Assembly: GCA_950054255.1 (NCBI GenBank)
Contig: CATLOR010000001.1
Coordinates: forward strand, 434,001-498,000
DNA: 64,000 nucleotides
Direction: 5' to 3'
DNA from: an uncultured Rickettsiales bacterium
GTDB lineage: Bacteria; Pseudomonadota; Alphaproteobacteria; Micavibrionales; GCA-2720935
This document shows positions 30,714-41,731 of this stretch, one piece after another; position 1 is the stretch's first letter, and every line of letters starts with the position of its first letter. The notes under the pieces are model-generated. The model made no database searches. It saw nothing but the letters and a program-made list of their open reading frames with translations, and was not told the DNA's origin. The position numbers and the translations under genes are program-made.

Positions 30714-33512
30714 TTAATGAGCCTCAGCCCAATTATCTCCAATTCCTGCATCGACCTTTAATGGTAGAGATAAGTCTACGACATTTTCCATGATCTCACA
30801 AAGTCTTTCGACAGTCTGCTCAAGGTCTTTTTCATGAATTTCAAAGACGAGTTCATCATGAACTTGGAGTAGCATTTTAGCGGGGAGATGTTCGTCACGG
30901 ATAGCGCGGTCAATTTTGATCATCGCTTTTTTAATAATATCAGCGGCTGTGCCTTGAAGTGGGGCGTTAATCGCCTGCCGCTCTGCAAATCCTCTGACAG
31001 AGAAATTTTTATCATTGATACCATTAATATAGCATTTGCGTCCCATTAATGTTTCAACATATCCATGCTTTTTTGCAAAATCTTTATGACCTTGCATAAA
31101 GGCATCTAATTCAGGAAAGCGTGCTAAATAGCGCTTAATATATTCATTCGCTTCTCCTGGCTCTGTCCCTAATTGTTTAGCGAGCCCAAAGCCACTAATA
31201 CCGTAAATAATACCAAAATTAACAGCTTTTGCTTTGCGGCGCATATCAGAATCGACTTGATCTAAAGGCACATCAAAGACTTGAGAGGCTGTGAGGGCGT
31301 GAATATCTTGATCATGTATGAATGCATTTTTAAGCGCTTTGATATCAGCCATTTCAGCAGCCAAGCGGAGTTCAATTTGTGAATAGTCAATGGCAACAAT
31401 CTTATGATCCTTTTCAGCAATAAAAGCCGTTCTGATTTTTTTACCATCTTCACTTTTGATCGGAATATTTTGTAAGTTTGGATCGGATGATGATAGACGT
31501 CCCGTATTGGTAACCGCCATCGAGAAAGAGGTATGAATACGTCCCGTTTCAGGATTGATTTGCTCTTGCAGAGCATCAGTGTAAGTGCTTTTTAATTTTG
31601 CAAGGGCGCGGTAATCAAGCACATGTCTTATGATTTTATGCTCTTCTGCAAGAGGTTCTAGAATATTTTGAGCGGTGGACCAAACACCTGTTTTACTTTT
31701 CTTACCACCTTGGATGGCTAAGTTATCAAAAAGAACTTCTCCTAATTGTTTCGGAGAGGCAACATTAAAGCTTGTTCCAGCAAGATCATAAATTTCATGC
31801 TCTAGCCGTTCAAGTGCGGTGGCAAATTCACTACTCATTTGTTTAAGGATAACAGGATCGATTTTAATGCCTGTAAGCTCCATATTTGCAATAACAGGAA
31901 TAAGCGGGCGCTCACATGTTTCATAGATTGTTGCCATCTTGTCTTCTGCTAAACGAGGCTTAAAAATTGTATGAAGGCGATAGGTCATATCGGCATCCTC
32001 GGCAGCATAATCAATGGCTGTGTCAATGTCGATTTCATCAAATGTTTTTTGATTTTTTCCTGTGCCAGCAATCTCTTTGAAGGAAATGTTTGTATGTCCT
32101 AAGAATGTTTCGCTTAATTCATCTAGGCCATGGCCGTGATTTGTACCATCCACGACATAAGAGAGCAACATTGTGTCATCAACAGGTGTCGGTGTAATGC
32201 CATGCTTCATAAAAAGCTGCATATCATATTTCATGTTATGTGCGATCTTTAAAACACTTTCATCTTCTAAGAGTGGTTTTAAAAGCTCTAACGCTTGTTT
32301 TAATGGAATTTGTTGTCGTTCTTTTTTCGTGTCTTCTTGCTTTGGCTCGTCAAAGTTAAATCCTGTTTCAACATCCGCTTTTTTATGACCGAGTGGAATA
32401 TAACAAGCCTTTCCTACTGTGGTTGCCATGGAAATACCAACAAGTGTTGCTTTTGCGGGGGTTAAGCTTGTTGTTTCTGTATCAATGGCAATGATTCCTG
32501 CTTCATAAGCATCTTGAATCCATTTTTTTAGCTGTTCTGTGGTTTCAATACATTCATAGGGCTGTGTTGTTGGCGCTGTTGTTGCTTGCTCAAGGAAATC
32601 AGCGCGCCCCATAGCATGGGTTTTTAGTTGGGATTCAATGCGTGCCATCGTTGATCTAAAACCATGGCGTGATAAAAATCCAATAAGCGTTTTAGGGTCT
32701 GGCTCATGCAGGGTTAAATCTTCTAAACTTACTGGTACAGGAACATGTTGATCAAGGGCAACGAGTTTCTTAGACATTAAGGCGTCTTCTTTATGATTGA
32801 TCAGATTCTCACGGCGTTTATTTTGTTTAATTTCACCAGCGCGCTCTAATAATGTTTCAAGATCGCCATATTCAGTGATTAATTGAGCTGCTGTTTTGAC
32901 ACCTATACCAGGGACACCCGGAATATTATCAACAGAGTCACCAGCTAAAGATTGCACATCAATGACTTTTTCTGGGGGTACACCAAATTTTTCAAGGACT
33001 TCGTCATAGCCAATATTTCTATTCTTCATGGCGTCAAACATTGTGACACTCTCATTAACGAGTTGCATAAGGTCTTTGTCTGATGAAACGATAATGGCTG
33101 TGCGCCCAGATTCTCTGGCAAGGCGGGCATAAGTTGCGATTAAATCATCAGCCTCATAGCCATCGAGCTCAATGCAAGGTAGATTGAAAGCTTGGACCGC
33201 TTCTCTAATGAGAGGGAATTGTGGGATTAAATCTTCAGGTGTTTCTCCGCGATTTGCTTTATAATCAGCATAAATTTCATTTCGAAAATTTTCGCGCGCA
33301 GCATCAAAAATAACAGCAACAGAATGAGCGCTATGATCTGCTAAAAGTTTTGTTAGCATATTTGTAAATCCTAAAACGGCATTGACAGGAACACCTTCAG
33401 GATTGGTCAGAGGGGGAAGTGCGTGAAAGGCTCGAAAAATAAATCCAGAGCCATCAATTAAATACAGAGGTTCTTTTTTTAATGCTTCTTGTTGTTTTGC
33501 CGCAGCGTTCAT
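30714..33512 (-). CDS. polA: DNA polymerase I
   Basis: 5'-3' exonuclease domain, IAIDTETTSLTP 3'-5' exonuclease motif, DYSQIELRLAAEMA and LLQVHDELVFEI polymerase motifs. Confidence 0.97.
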   Translation of the reverse strand: MNAAAKQQEALKKEPLYLIDGSGFIFRAFHALPPLTNPEGVPVNAVLGFTNMLTKLLADHSAHSVAVIFDAARENFRNEIYADYKANRGETPEDLIPQFPLIREAVQAFNLPCIELDGYEADDLIATYARLARESGRTAIIVSSDKDLMQLVNESVTMFDAMKNRNIGYDEVLEKFGVPPEKVIDVQSLAGDSVDNIPGVPGIGVKTAAQLITEYGDLETLLERAGEIKQNKRRENLINHKEDALMSKKLVALDQHVPVPVSLEDLTLHEPDPKTLIGFLSRHGFRSTMARIESQLKTHAMGRADFLEQATTAPTTQPYECIETTEQLKKWIQDAYEAGIIAIDTETTSLTPAKATLVGISMATTVGKACYIPLGHKKADVETGFNFDEPKQEDTKKERQQIPLKQALELLKPLLEDESVLKIAHNMKYDMQLFMKHGITPTPVDDTMLLSYVVDGTNHGHGLDELSETFLGHTNISFKEIAGTGKNQKTFDEIDIDTAIDYAAEDADMTYRLHTIFKPRLAEDKMATIYETCERPLIPVIANMELTGIKIDPVILKQMSSEFATALERLEHEIYDLAGTSFNVASPKQLGEVLFDNLAIQGGKKSKTGVWSTAQNILEPLAEEHKIIRHVLDYRALAKLKSTYTDALQEQINPETGRIHTSFSMAVTNTGRLSSSDPNLQNIPIKSEDGKKIRTAFIAEKDHKIVAIDYSQIELRLAAEMADIKALKNAFIHDQDIHALTASQVFDVPLDQVDSDMRRKAKAVNFGIIYGISGFGLAKQLGTEPGEANEYIKRYLARFPELDAFMQGHKDFAKKHGYVETLMGRKCYINGINDKNFSVRGFAERQAINAPLQGTAADIIKKAMIKIDRAIRDEHLPAKMLLQVHDELVFEIHEKDLEQTVERLCEIMENVVDLSLPLKVDAGIGDNWAEAH

Positions 33513-33726
33513 AGAGGGTTTTCCTTATAAATATGTGTGATTTGGCATAGCTTACCTTGTTTGCTGGCGAAGCTCAAATGAAAGAATTAGGACTCTATTT
33601 GAATAAAATCCAATCTTTTCTTAAAAAATGATTTACATAATTATGAGATACTAGAATAGTATTCTATGAATACGTAATTTTTTTATGTGTCATATATAAC
33701 CTTACAACAAAGGAGTGTTTATTATA

Positions 33727-33860
33727 TCGCTGGAGATTTTTCTTTAAGATGTGTGGCTTATGGACCTATCTATCTTAGAAACCCCGCAACTTCGACTATA
33801 TCCTCATATAAGCTACTAAGGTGAATGGGGAGCACATGTCTTTATTCTTTAGCGAGATCC
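33727..33860 (+). ncRNA. Candidate 6S-RNA-like structured ncRNA
   Basis: Large polA-ftsK intergenic gap with long-range pairing: TCGCTGGAGA(33727)/TCTTTAGCGA(to 33855), GATGTGTG(33748)/CACATGTC(33833), CCCC(33782)/GGGG(33827), an internal bubble, and an immediately following terminator. Confidence 0.45.
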
Positions 33861-33895
33861 CGCTGGTTCTGTCCGGAAACGAACCAGCGGTTTCC
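33860..33895 (+). terminator. Intrinsic terminator after the ncRNA candidate
   Basis: CCGCTGGTTC-TGTCCGGAAAC-GAACCAGCGG perfect 10-bp stem followed by TTTCCTTTT. Confidence 0.8.
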
Positions 33896-34038
33896 TTTTG
33901 GGGAGAATTTTTTAGTCATTTTATACATATTTATGAATAAGAACCCTTGCTTTCTCTTGTTTGAAGCAGTAAAGTAAGCATATCACTTCTTGATGATTTT
34001 CTTTAAAAAGTAACTCACGCACATTTTATATAATAGAC

Positions 34039-36537
34039 ATGGCTGTAAAATCACGATCCACGCGTAAAAAAGCGAAGCAATCTCTACTTCCTGAGAGCTT
34101 TCAGGCGTTTATTGCACGGCGTATGGTGGAGGTTTTCTCTTTAACTGTACTTGCACTGGCTATTTTTTCCTTTATTTCTTGCGCGAGTTTTTCAACGCAT
34201 GATCCGTCTTTAAATACGAGCGCAACGGGCGGCGATACGATTTATAATTGGGCTGGTATCTATGGTGCCTATTTTGCTGATATAATTGTTCAAACCTTTG
34301 GGTTTTCTGCCTTTTTTATACCGTTAATTCTAGTGTTCTGGTCAGGGCGCTTATTTAGGAAAATTCCGTTTGATCGTTTTAGTTTACGATTTTGTGCTTT
34401 TCTAGTGTTGCTCTGTGTTGGGTCGGCTTTTTTTGGCACAATTCCAAGTTTTTCTGGTTGGCCATTAGGAGAGCGTTTTGGGGGCTCTGTTGGCTTTTTA
34501 TTTGTAGAAACGTTACTTCCTTTATTAGACGGCGTTGTTGGGCGTTTTACACATTATTTTTTAAGTTTTGTGACAGGTGTTTTAACAGCTGTAGCCTTTG
34601 GCTATGCAAGCCATGTGTCTTTGGATAAATGGAAACAAATAACACGTTTAATTCTTAAAGCGCTCTCACTTGTTGTTATTTTTGTGGTGACAAAGCTTAT
34701 GCAAGCAGCGCGGTGGATTAAAATTCATGGCTTTAAAAAAATCGAAGATCCAGAAGCAACAGGATCTGCAATTATTACATGGTTGGAGCGTAAGTTTATT
34801 CACGCAGAAGAAGCTATTCATGCTGAAAAAACACGCGTGTTAACAAAGCCAGAGCCACGCCAAGAGCCTGTTGCGGAAAAGAAAAAACCGTTAACCAAAA
34901 TACCAAGTCTTGTGAAATCACAAGACGAGCAAGAGGTTGAACCAAAACAGTCTTCAATTCAAATTGTCGCTCCTGAGAAAAATCGTCTTGTTCCAGCAGA
35001 TGAGTTTGAGCCAACTCAATTAGATACGTATCATGAATTTCAACTCCCCTCTCTTGATTTATTACAAAAGGCACAAGTATCAGATAGTGCAATGAGCGAG
35101 GAAGAGCTTCATGAACAAGCAGAAGCGTTACAAGATGTCCTCAATGATTTTGGGGTAAAAGGAGAGATTGTCAAAGTCCACCCAGGCCCTGTAGTAACAC
35201 TCTATGAATTAGAGCCTGCACCAGGAACGAAATCGTCACGCGTGATTTCTCTCTCAGAAGATATTGCACGGTCAATGGAAGCAATTTCTGTGCGTGCGGC
35301 CGTAATCCCTGGGAAAAATGCAATCGGGATTGAGATTCCAAATTCTGTGCGTGAAACGGTTTATTTACGAGAAATTTTATCAACAAAAACTTATCATGCG
35401 ACAAAAAATAAACTACCTCTCGTGCTTGGAAAAGATATTGGTGGACATCCGATTTTAGCAGATCTTGCAAAAATGCCACATTTACTTGTGGCTGGGACGA
35501 CGGGATCTGGTAAATCTGTGGCTGTGAATACGATGATTTTATCGCTTTTATATCATCATACACCTGAGAAATGTCGTTTTATTATGATTGATCCAAAGAT
35601 GTTGGAACTTGCGATCTATGATGGGATTCCTCATCTTTTAAGCCCCGTTGTAACGGAACCAGGTAAAGCGGTTGTCGCTTTGAAATGGGCTGTGAGAGAG
35701 ATGGAAGAGCGGTATCGTTCTATGTCTAAATTAGGGGTGCGTAATATTGATGGCTATAATATGCGGATTAAACAGGCGATTGAAAAAGGTGAAATCCTAA
35801 CACGTAATGTTCAAACAGGTTTTGATGCTGATACTGGCAAGCCTGTTTTTGAAGAACAGCAGATTGAACTAAAAGAGCTACCTTATATTGTTATTATCGT
35901 TGATGAATTTGCCGATTTGATGATGGTTGCTGGTAAAGATGTAGAAGCAGCTATCCAGCGTCTTGCGCAAATGGCACGTGCGGCAGGTATACATTTAATT
36001 ATGGCGACACAAAGACCCTCGGTCGATGTGGTCACAGGGACTGTTAAAGCGAACTTCCCAACGCGTATTTCTTTTCAAGTGACATCAAAAATTGATAGCC
36101 GTACGATTTTAGGTGAAGGCGGCGCAGAATCTCTGCTTGGGATGGGGGATATGTTATATATGGCCTCAGGTGGGCGTATTACGCGTGTCCATGGCCCTTT
36201 TGCAAGTGATGATGAAGTTGAAAAAGTAGTGCGTTTCTTAAAAAGCCAAGGTGAACCTGATTATTTGGATGACGTCACAGATGGTGATAGTGACGGTGGT
36301 GATATTTTAGGATTGTTTGGGGATAGTAATGGTGGAAAAGACGGCTATGATGATCTATATGATGAAGCAGTCGCCATTGTTGCACGCGAGCAAAAAGCCT
36401 CAACAAGCTATATCCAAAGACAATTACAAATTGGATATAACAGAGCAGCACGCATTATTGAGCAAATGGAAAAAGACGGCGTTATTGGGAAAGCAAATCA
36501 TGTTGGTAAACGCGAAATTTTAATTGGAGAACGGTAA
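34039..36537 (+). CDS. ftsK: DNA translocase FtsK
   Basis: N-terminal TM segments, LLVAGTTGSGKSVAVNTMI Walker A, FATQRPSVDV-like MATQRPSVDVVTGTVKANFPTRISF, C-terminal gamma domain ASTSYIQRQLQIGYNRAARIIEQME. Confidence 0.97.
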   Translation: MAVKSRSTRKKAKQSLLPESFQAFIARRMVEVFSLTVLALAIFSFISCASFSTHDPSLNTSATGGDTIYNWAGIYGAYFADIIVQTFGFSAFFIPLILVFWSGRLFRKIPFDRFSLRFCAFLVLLCVGSAFFGTIPSFSGWPLGERFGGSVGFLFVETLLPLLDGVVGRFTHYFLSFVTGVLTAVAFGYASHVSLDKWKQITRLILKALSLVVIFVVTKLMQAARWIKIHGFKKIEDPEATGSAIITWLERKFIHAEEAIHAEKTRVLTKPEPRQEPVAEKKKPLTKIPSLVKSQDEQEVEPKQSSIQIVAPEKNRLVPADEFEPTQLDTYHEFQLPSLDLLQKAQVSDSAMSEEELHEQAEALQDVLNDFGVKGEIVKVHPGPVVTLYELEPAPGTKSSRVISLSEDIARSMEAISVRAAVIPGKNAIGIEIPNSVRETVYLREILSTKTYHATKNKLPLVLGKDIGGHPILADLAKMPHLLVAGTTGSGKSVAVNTMILSLLYHHTPEKCRFIMIDPKMLELAIYDGIPHLLSPVVTEPGKAVVALKWAVREMEERYRSMSKLGVRNIDGYNMRIKQAIEKGEILTRNVQTGFDADTGKPVFEEQQIELKELPYIVIIVDEFADLMMVAGKDVEAAIQRLAQMARAAGIHLIMATQRPSVDVVTGTVKANFPTRISFQVTSKIDSRTILGEGGAESLLGMGDMLYMASGGRITRVHGPFASDDEVEKVVRFLKSQGEPDYLDDVTDGDSDGGDILGLFGDSNGGKDGYDDLYDEAVAIVAREQKASTSYIQRQLQIGYNRAARIIEQMEKDGVIGKANHVGKREILIGER

Positions 36538-36543
36538 CAATCA

Positions 36544-37233
36544 ATGAGATCAATAGTACTTAGTTTCTTGTCTTTGATATGTCTTGCTTGTGTGTGTGTA
36601 CCATCATTGACACACGCAGCTTTGGATGATGAATATGTAACTGTCCCTGATGTACCACGTAAAGGAATTCATATGAAGACCTTGAAACAAATTGAGGCCT
36701 ATATTCATTCGATTGATACAATGAAAGCACGCTTTACGCAAACGGCTGAAGTGAACCGCGAAGATTTAACTGGGACTTTTTATCTAGATCGCCCTGGTAA
36801 GCTCAGATTTGAATATGATGATCCGATTAAAAATTACATAGTCTCTGATGGGACGTTTATTTATTTTTATGATGATGAAATGAAAAGCGCGAGCCAAGCG
36901 TTGGTAGGCTCTACCTTAGCTGCTTTTCTCGTGCGCGAAGATATTGAGTTGCTTGACGCATCAATTGAAATCATGGATTTAACACGTGATAAGAAAAAAG
37001 GGCTGTTAGGATTAACATTACGCCAAGCTGATAATCCTGAGTCGGGTCGTTTGACGTTAATTTTTAAAGAAAAACCAAAATTACAGTTACAAAAATGGCT
37101 CGTTGTTGATAGCCGTGGTTATGTGACGCAAATCGAACTCTCTGATATTAAACAAGGTGTTTCTTTTGATGATGAAAAAGACGGTTTATTCACTTATGTT
37201 GATTCAAAAATCACAAATCCGGGTTATAACTAA
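36544..37233 (+). CDS. lolA: Outer-membrane lipoprotein carrier protein LolA
   Basis: Signal peptide then IDTMKARFTQTAEVNREDLTGTFYLDRPGKLRFEYDDPI. Confidence 0.9.
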   Translation: MRSIVLSFLSLICLACVCVPSLTHAALDDEYVTVPDVPRKGIHMKTLKQIEAYIHSIDTMKARFTQTAEVNREDLTGTFYLDRPGKLRFEYDDPIKNYIVSDGTFIYFYDDEMKSASQALVGSTLAAFLVREDIELLDASIEIMDLTRDKKKGLLGLTLRQADNPESGRLTLIFKEKPKLQLQKWLVVDSRGYVTQIELSDIKQGVSFDDEKDGLFTYVDSKITNPGYN

Positions 37234-37300
37234 GATCTTGACATAATGACGTTGCGCGCGTTATTGTGGCTCAAATCATAAACATGCAGGAGCTTGCAAA

Positions 37301-37666
37301 GTGCCTTTTTTAGCAAAGACATTTAATAAAACTTTTTTCACCCAAAAATTCGTGGGTTTTTCGCTGAGCCTTGATTTCCCTCAATCAGATTCTAACCAAA
37401 ATCGTACATATTGCCACTATTGGGGTGAAGCAACGCGTATTGGGTTGAATAGCTATGAAATTTCGATGGTCATAGAAAGTCATCTTGATGGGGAGGTGCG
37501 AAGCGTAAGACAGAAATTAGAAATGCCACCTCTTACACGCGATCAAGCCTTTGAGGTTTTATCCTTTATGGAAGAGAGATTTTTAAAGGATGATGCAATT
37601 ATTGATATTGTGATGCCTGAGAAAAATAAAAGGCGGTCATATTATAAAAGCGCAAAACTAACATAA
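37301..37666 (+). CDS. Hypothetical protein
   Basis: 121 aa ORF in a gap, in tandem with the next small ORF. Confidence 0.55.
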   Translation: MPFLAKTFNKTFFTQKFVGFSLSLDFPQSDSNQNRTYCHYWGEATRIGLNSYEISMVIESHLDGEVRSVRQKLEMPPLTRDQAFEVLSFMEERFLKDDAIIDIVMPEKNKRRSYYKSAKLT

Positions 37667-37684
37667 ACAGAGCATGGGTTTATA

Positions 37685-38053
37685 ATGGTGTCATTGAGAA
37701 AAATCTTTGAAGCAAATAGAATTATCACTCATAATTTTTATCATTATAACCCAACGACACAAGGCCATACATTGATGTGGTTTGAAGCGACCCCGATGAA
37801 AGAAAATCTGGAAGCATTTTCTGTGAACAGAGTAACGAAAAGCTGGGATTTATTTACAGGCAAAAAACGTGTTTTTTGGGAGTCAGAGCCCATGGTCAAT
37901 TTTGCACGCAAAGATCTACATAATGAATTTACTTATGAAGAGGCGATTGAGAAACTTAAGCGTTTAGAACGCTTGACCCATTGGGAGAAGAAGTTCAAAC
38001 GCCAAAAAGTCAGAACATTCTTCCGTCTGAAGACAAGACGTTTCCCTGAATAA
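37685..38053 (+). CDS. Hypothetical basic protein
   Basis: 122 aa ORF 18 nt downstream of the previous one. Confidence 0.55.
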   Translation: MVSLRKIFEANRIITHNFYHYNPTTQGHTLMWFEATPMKENLEAFSVNRVTKSWDLFTGKKRVFWESEPMVNFARKDLHNEFTYEEAIEKLKRLERLTHWEKKFKRQKVRTFFRLKTRRFPE

Positions 38054-38068
38054 AAGCATAGTAACCGG

Positions 38069-38893
38069 CTATTTTTTATTTAATGCAATTGGTTCATACC
38101 AATCTCTTGGGAAATTGGCTTTGTCACGTGATGGAATGTTAAAAGGTGGTTTTAATGTGCCTTTGAAATATTGATCAACTAAGCTTTGCCAATAAAGGTC
38201 TGGGTCTTTTTTTCCTTGTTTCTGTGCGACCCAATCAAACCATTTTTTTCCATTTTTAACGTGATGAATTTCTTCATCATGAATGATTTGTAAGAGAGAA
38301 GCACTTACTTCATCACCGTTACGTTTCATACCTTTAATCATTGTTGGGGTCACATCAAGACCGCGCGCTTCTAAAACCATAGGGACAATTGCGAGGCGCG
38401 CAGCGAAATCATGTGCCGTGTCTAACGCTGACTCCCATAATCCGTCGTGAGCTGGAAGCGCACCATAATGTGCACCCATTTCACGAAGCCGATCATCGAG
38501 CATTAAAAAATGCTTGGATTCTTCATAAGCAATTTGAAGCCAGTCAGCAAAAAAATCATCGGGCATTCTTGTTTCTTGATAAATACCAAAGCGCGCGATC
38601 ATATCCCAAGCAAGATCAATTGCATTCAGCTCAATATGGGCAAGGGCGTGTAGGAGTGAGATTCTGTTTTGAATACTATGTCCTGCTGTGCGCCTTGGCA
38701 TATCTTTGGGATGTAGAAGCTCTGGTTTTTGAGGGCGCCCAGGCCTTTCAATATGAATATTTTGATAGACAGGCCCAACAAACTCCTCATGAAAGGCATG
38801 ATATAGATTATGGCTTATCTGTGCTTTTAAGCGGGCGTGTTTCGTATGGAGAACGGTGTGAGCGGCAAGCGTTAAATTCTGTTCATCAGACAT
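38069..38893 (-). CDS. DUF455 ferritin-like protein
   Basis: RISLLHALAHIELNAIDLAWDMIARF, YEESKHFLMLDDRLREMGAHYG, LLQIIHDEEIHHVKNGKKWF: ferritin-like Glu/His ligands. Confidence 0.88.
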   Translation of the reverse strand: MSDEQNLTLAAHTVLHTKHARLKAQISHNLYHAFHEEFVGPVYQNIHIERPGRPQKPELLHPKDMPRRTAGHSIQNRISLLHALAHIELNAIDLAWDMIARFGIYQETRMPDDFFADWLQIAYEESKHFLMLDDRLREMGAHYGALPAHDGLWESALDTAHDFAARLAIVPMVLEARGLDVTPTMIKGMKRNGDEVSASLLQIIHDEEIHHVKNGKKWFDWVAQKQGKKDPDLYWQSLVDQYFKGTLKPPFNIPSRDKANFPRDWYEPIALNKK

Positions 38894-38895
38894 TG

Positions 38896-39894
38896 TTATT
38901 GCTCGATATTATGTTTCTTTTTATAGGCACGCCATTTAGCAACATTATCATTATGCTCTTTCAGTGTTTTTGAAAAAACATGCCCGCCACTTCCATCGGC
39001 AACAAAATATAAATATGTGTGTTTCTCTGGGTTTAAAACAGCACGTAAAGAAGCTTCCCCAGGATTGGCGATGGCGGTTGGCGGCAAGCCGTAATTCATA
39101 TAGGTATTATAGGCGTTATTATATCCCCAATCAGAACGGTATAAAGGACGGTCTAATACTCCTAATTCATTACTTAATGGATAGATAATGGTTGGATCAG
39201 ATTGAAGTTTCATCCCTTTTCTTAAACGATTTATAAAAACTCCTGCGACACGCTCACGTTCAGCTGTGACACCTGTTTCACGCTCAACGATAGAGGCTAG
39301 AATAACAGCTTCTTCTTTTGTTTTAATGGGTAAATCTTCTGCGCGTTGTTCCCACAAGGTTTTCATTAAATGATGATGTGCTTTTTGCATGCGATCAATC
39401 ATTGCTTGGCGTTGTGTTTTTAATTCAAAGAAATAGGTTTGAGGAAGTAAATACCCTTCTGTTGGAAGTTCGAGTAGAGCAATCTCACCGCGCAATGCTT
39501 CATCATCTTGTAAAATGTGTGTGATTTGCTTCTTTGTTAATCCCTCTGGAATGATTAATTTATGTTGATATGTTTTACCACTTTGGAATATTTCAGTGAT
39601 GTTTTGAATCGATGTATGTTTGCGTAATACATATTCACCAGCTTGGAAAGGGGCATCATTATCAATAAAACGAGCATTCAATTCAAAGAGTAAGGCGCTT
39701 GAAATAAAGCCTTTTTTCTCTAAATCTTTAGCCACACTTCTAATCGAGGTGCCTGACTCTAATATATAAAAACTATAAGTGTCATGTATTTTAGGGGCGT
39801 GTATTTGCTGAAATATATAAAAAATCAATAGCCCAAAGCATATAAATGCAAGAGCGAACAAACGGATCAAAAGGGTTTGTATTTTTTTAGTCAT
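38896..39894 (-). CDS. mltG: Endolytic transglycosylase MltG (YceG-like)
   Basis: [57 protein letters not shown]. Confidence 0.95.
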   Translation of the reverse strand: MTKKIQTLLIRLFALAFICFGLLIFYIFQQIHAPKIHDTYSFYILESGTSIRSVAKDLEKKGFISSALLFELNARFIDNDAPFQAGEYVLRKHTSIQNITEIFQSGKTYQHKLIIPEGLTKKQITHILQDDEALRGEIALLELPTEGYLLPQTYFFELKTQRQAMIDRMQKAHHHLMKTLWEQRAEDLPIKTKEEAVILASIVERETGVTAERERVAGVFINRLRKGMKLQSDPTIIYPLSNELGVLDRPLYRSDWGYNNAYNTYMNYGLPPTAIANPGEASLRAVLNPEKHTYLYFVADGSGGHVFSKTLKEHNDNVAKWRAYKKKHNIEQ

Positions 39895-41173
39895 TATATT
39901 TTTTAAACACCAAAGAAGCGTTTGTGCCACCAAAACCAAATGAGTTGGAAAGAGCAATAGAGATCTCTTTTTCTTTTGCAACTTTAGGGACTAAATCAAT
40001 ATCAAGACAACCATCAGATGGGTTTTCTAAATTCAATGTTGGTGGTAAAATTCCTGTTTCTAATGCTTTTGCTGTAAAGATAGCTTCAACAGCCCCAGCT
40101 GCACCAAGAAGATGTCCAATGGCAGATTTTGTCGAAGACACGCTTAAATGTTCTTTGTTGTTTGTAAATAGACGTTTTACAGCACCGATTTCAATATCAT
40201 CACCAAGAGGTGTTGATGTTCCATGCGCATTCACGTAATTAACATCTTCAGCGTTAACTTTTGCTGATTTTAAGGCGTTTTTCATGGCGCGGAAGCCTCC
40301 ATCACCATCTTCAGCAGGTGAGGTAATATGGTGAGCATCACCAGACATACCATAGCCAATCACTTCACCGTAAATATGAGCACCGCGTTTTTTAGCATGT
40401 TCTAATTCTTCAAGTACCAAAATACCAGCACCCTCTGCAATTACAAACCCATCGCGGTCTTTGTCAAAAGGACGAGATCCTTGTTCAGGTGTGTCATTAT
40501 AGCTTGTTGAAAGCGCTCTTGCCGCTGCGAAACCTGCAACACCTAAAGGTGTAATGGCTGCTTCAGCACCCCCCGCGATCATAACATCTGCATCATCTAG
40601 CATGATCATACGTGCCGCGTCACCAATCGCATGTGTGCCCGTTGCACAAGCTGTAACAACAGAGTGATTAGGGCCTTTATAGCCATGAATAATAGAAACA
40701 TGACCAGAAACAAGGTTAATAAGTGCTGACGGGATAAAGAAAGGAGAAATACGTCTAGGGCCTTTCTCATTTAAAATTGTGGTGCTTTCGGCAACATTTC
40801 CTAGCCCACCGATGCCAGAGCCAATCATAACGCCTGTACGCCATGCATCTTCATCAGAGTCAATTGTCCAACCAGAATCTTTGATCGCTTCTTCAGCCGC
40901 AGCAATCCCGTATTGGATAAAAATATCGACCTTCTTTTGCTCTTTAGGTGCGAGATATGCATCAGGATCAAATAACCCATTATCTGCTGTCGCCGTTTCT
41001 CCTTCAGTAACACGTGGAACAGTCCCAGCAATTTTAGAAGCAAAGTTTTCGGCATCAAAGTGAGTGATTTTTTTCAGGCCACTTTTCCCTGCTGTTAAGT
41101 TTGACCAGTTATAGTCAAGACCAGTTCCAAGCGGACTTACAATTCCCATACCTGTAATGACAACGCGACGCAT
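39887..41173 (-). CDS. fabF: 3-oxoacyl-ACP synthase II
   Basis: [62 protein letters not shown]. Confidence 0.97.
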   Translation of the reverse strand: MRRVVITGMGIVSPLGTGLDYNWSNLTAGKSGLKKITHFDAENFASKIAGTVPRVTEGETATADNGLFDPDAYLAPKEQKKVDIFIQYGIAAAEEAIKDSGWTIDSDEDAWRTGVMIGSGIGGLGNVAESTTILNEKGPRRISPFFIPSALINLVSGHVSIIHGYKGPNHSVVTACATGTHAIGDAARMIMLDDADVMIAGGAEAAITPLGVAGFAAARALSTSYNDTPEQGSRPFDKDRDGFVIAEGAGILVLEELEHAKKRGAHIYGEVIGYGMSGDAHHITSPAEDGDGGFRAMKNALKSAKVNAEDVNYVNAHGTSTPLGDDIEIGAVKRLFTNNKEHLSVSSTKSAIGHLLGAAGAVEAIFTAKALETGILPPTLNLENPSDGCLDIDLVPKVAKEKEISIALSNSFGFGGTNASLVFKKYND

Positions 41174-41236
41174 TTCTTTTTTCCTTATACTTATTATTTT
41201 GACTGATTAGAGATACGCTATTAGCGTAAAAAAAAC

Positions 41237-41282
41237 AACCCTCCTTTTATCAAGCAGATAAACTGCGTTAAAAGGAGGGTTT
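41237..41282 (-). terminator. Intrinsic terminator downstream of acpP
   Basis: AACCCTCCTTTTA ... TAAAAGGAGGGTT inverted repeat with a T-rich tract on the minus strand. Confidence 0.85.
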
Positions 41283-41319
41283 GTTACGAATCACAAAAAG
41301 ATCATCATAATTTTAACAA

Positions 41320-41553
41320 TTATTGATTAGCCTCAATGAATGAAACAGCGTCTTGAACTGTTGTGATCTTTTCGGCAGCATCATCAGGAATCTCGATACC
41401 AAATTCTTCTTCAAATGCCATTACTAATTCAACTGTATCAAGGCTGTCTGCGCCTAGATCATCAATAAAGCTAGCGCTTGCTACAACTTTATCTTCTTCA
41501 ACACCTAAATGTTCAACAACGATTGCTTTTACTTTATCTGCAACTTCACTCAT
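41320..41553 (-). CDS. acpP: Acyl carrier protein
   Basis: [35 protein letters not shown]. Confidence 0.98.
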   Translation of the reverse strand: MSEVADKVKAIVVEHLGVEEDKVVASASFIDDLGADSLDTVELVMAFEEEFGIEIPDDAAEKITTVQDAVSFIEANQ

Positions 41554-41731
41554 GGGATAACCCTTTCATTTTTCTTTTTGTTTCGTAATTTTCTATCACA
41601 TACATGTGATAGACTTTGTTTGTTACTTATAATTCAGACACACTTTTTTCATTTCAAAAAATTTATAAAAATGTATCAAGAGATGCCTAGGTAGCATATA
41701 GAAAAAAATCTGCCAAGTAAAAAATGCATAT

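Noticed and set aside
33860-33895. GTCCGGAAAC loop resembling the SRP (4.5S) RNA GGAA tetraloop
   Set aside because: Lacks the conserved asymmetric loop (AGCA/GTCAGG) of SRP domain IV; the perfect stem with a T-rich tail fits a terminator.
38389-38973. 194 aa plus-strand ORF opposite DUF455
   Set aside because: Antisense to a clear ferritin-like gene with conserved metal ligands; no SD or homology.
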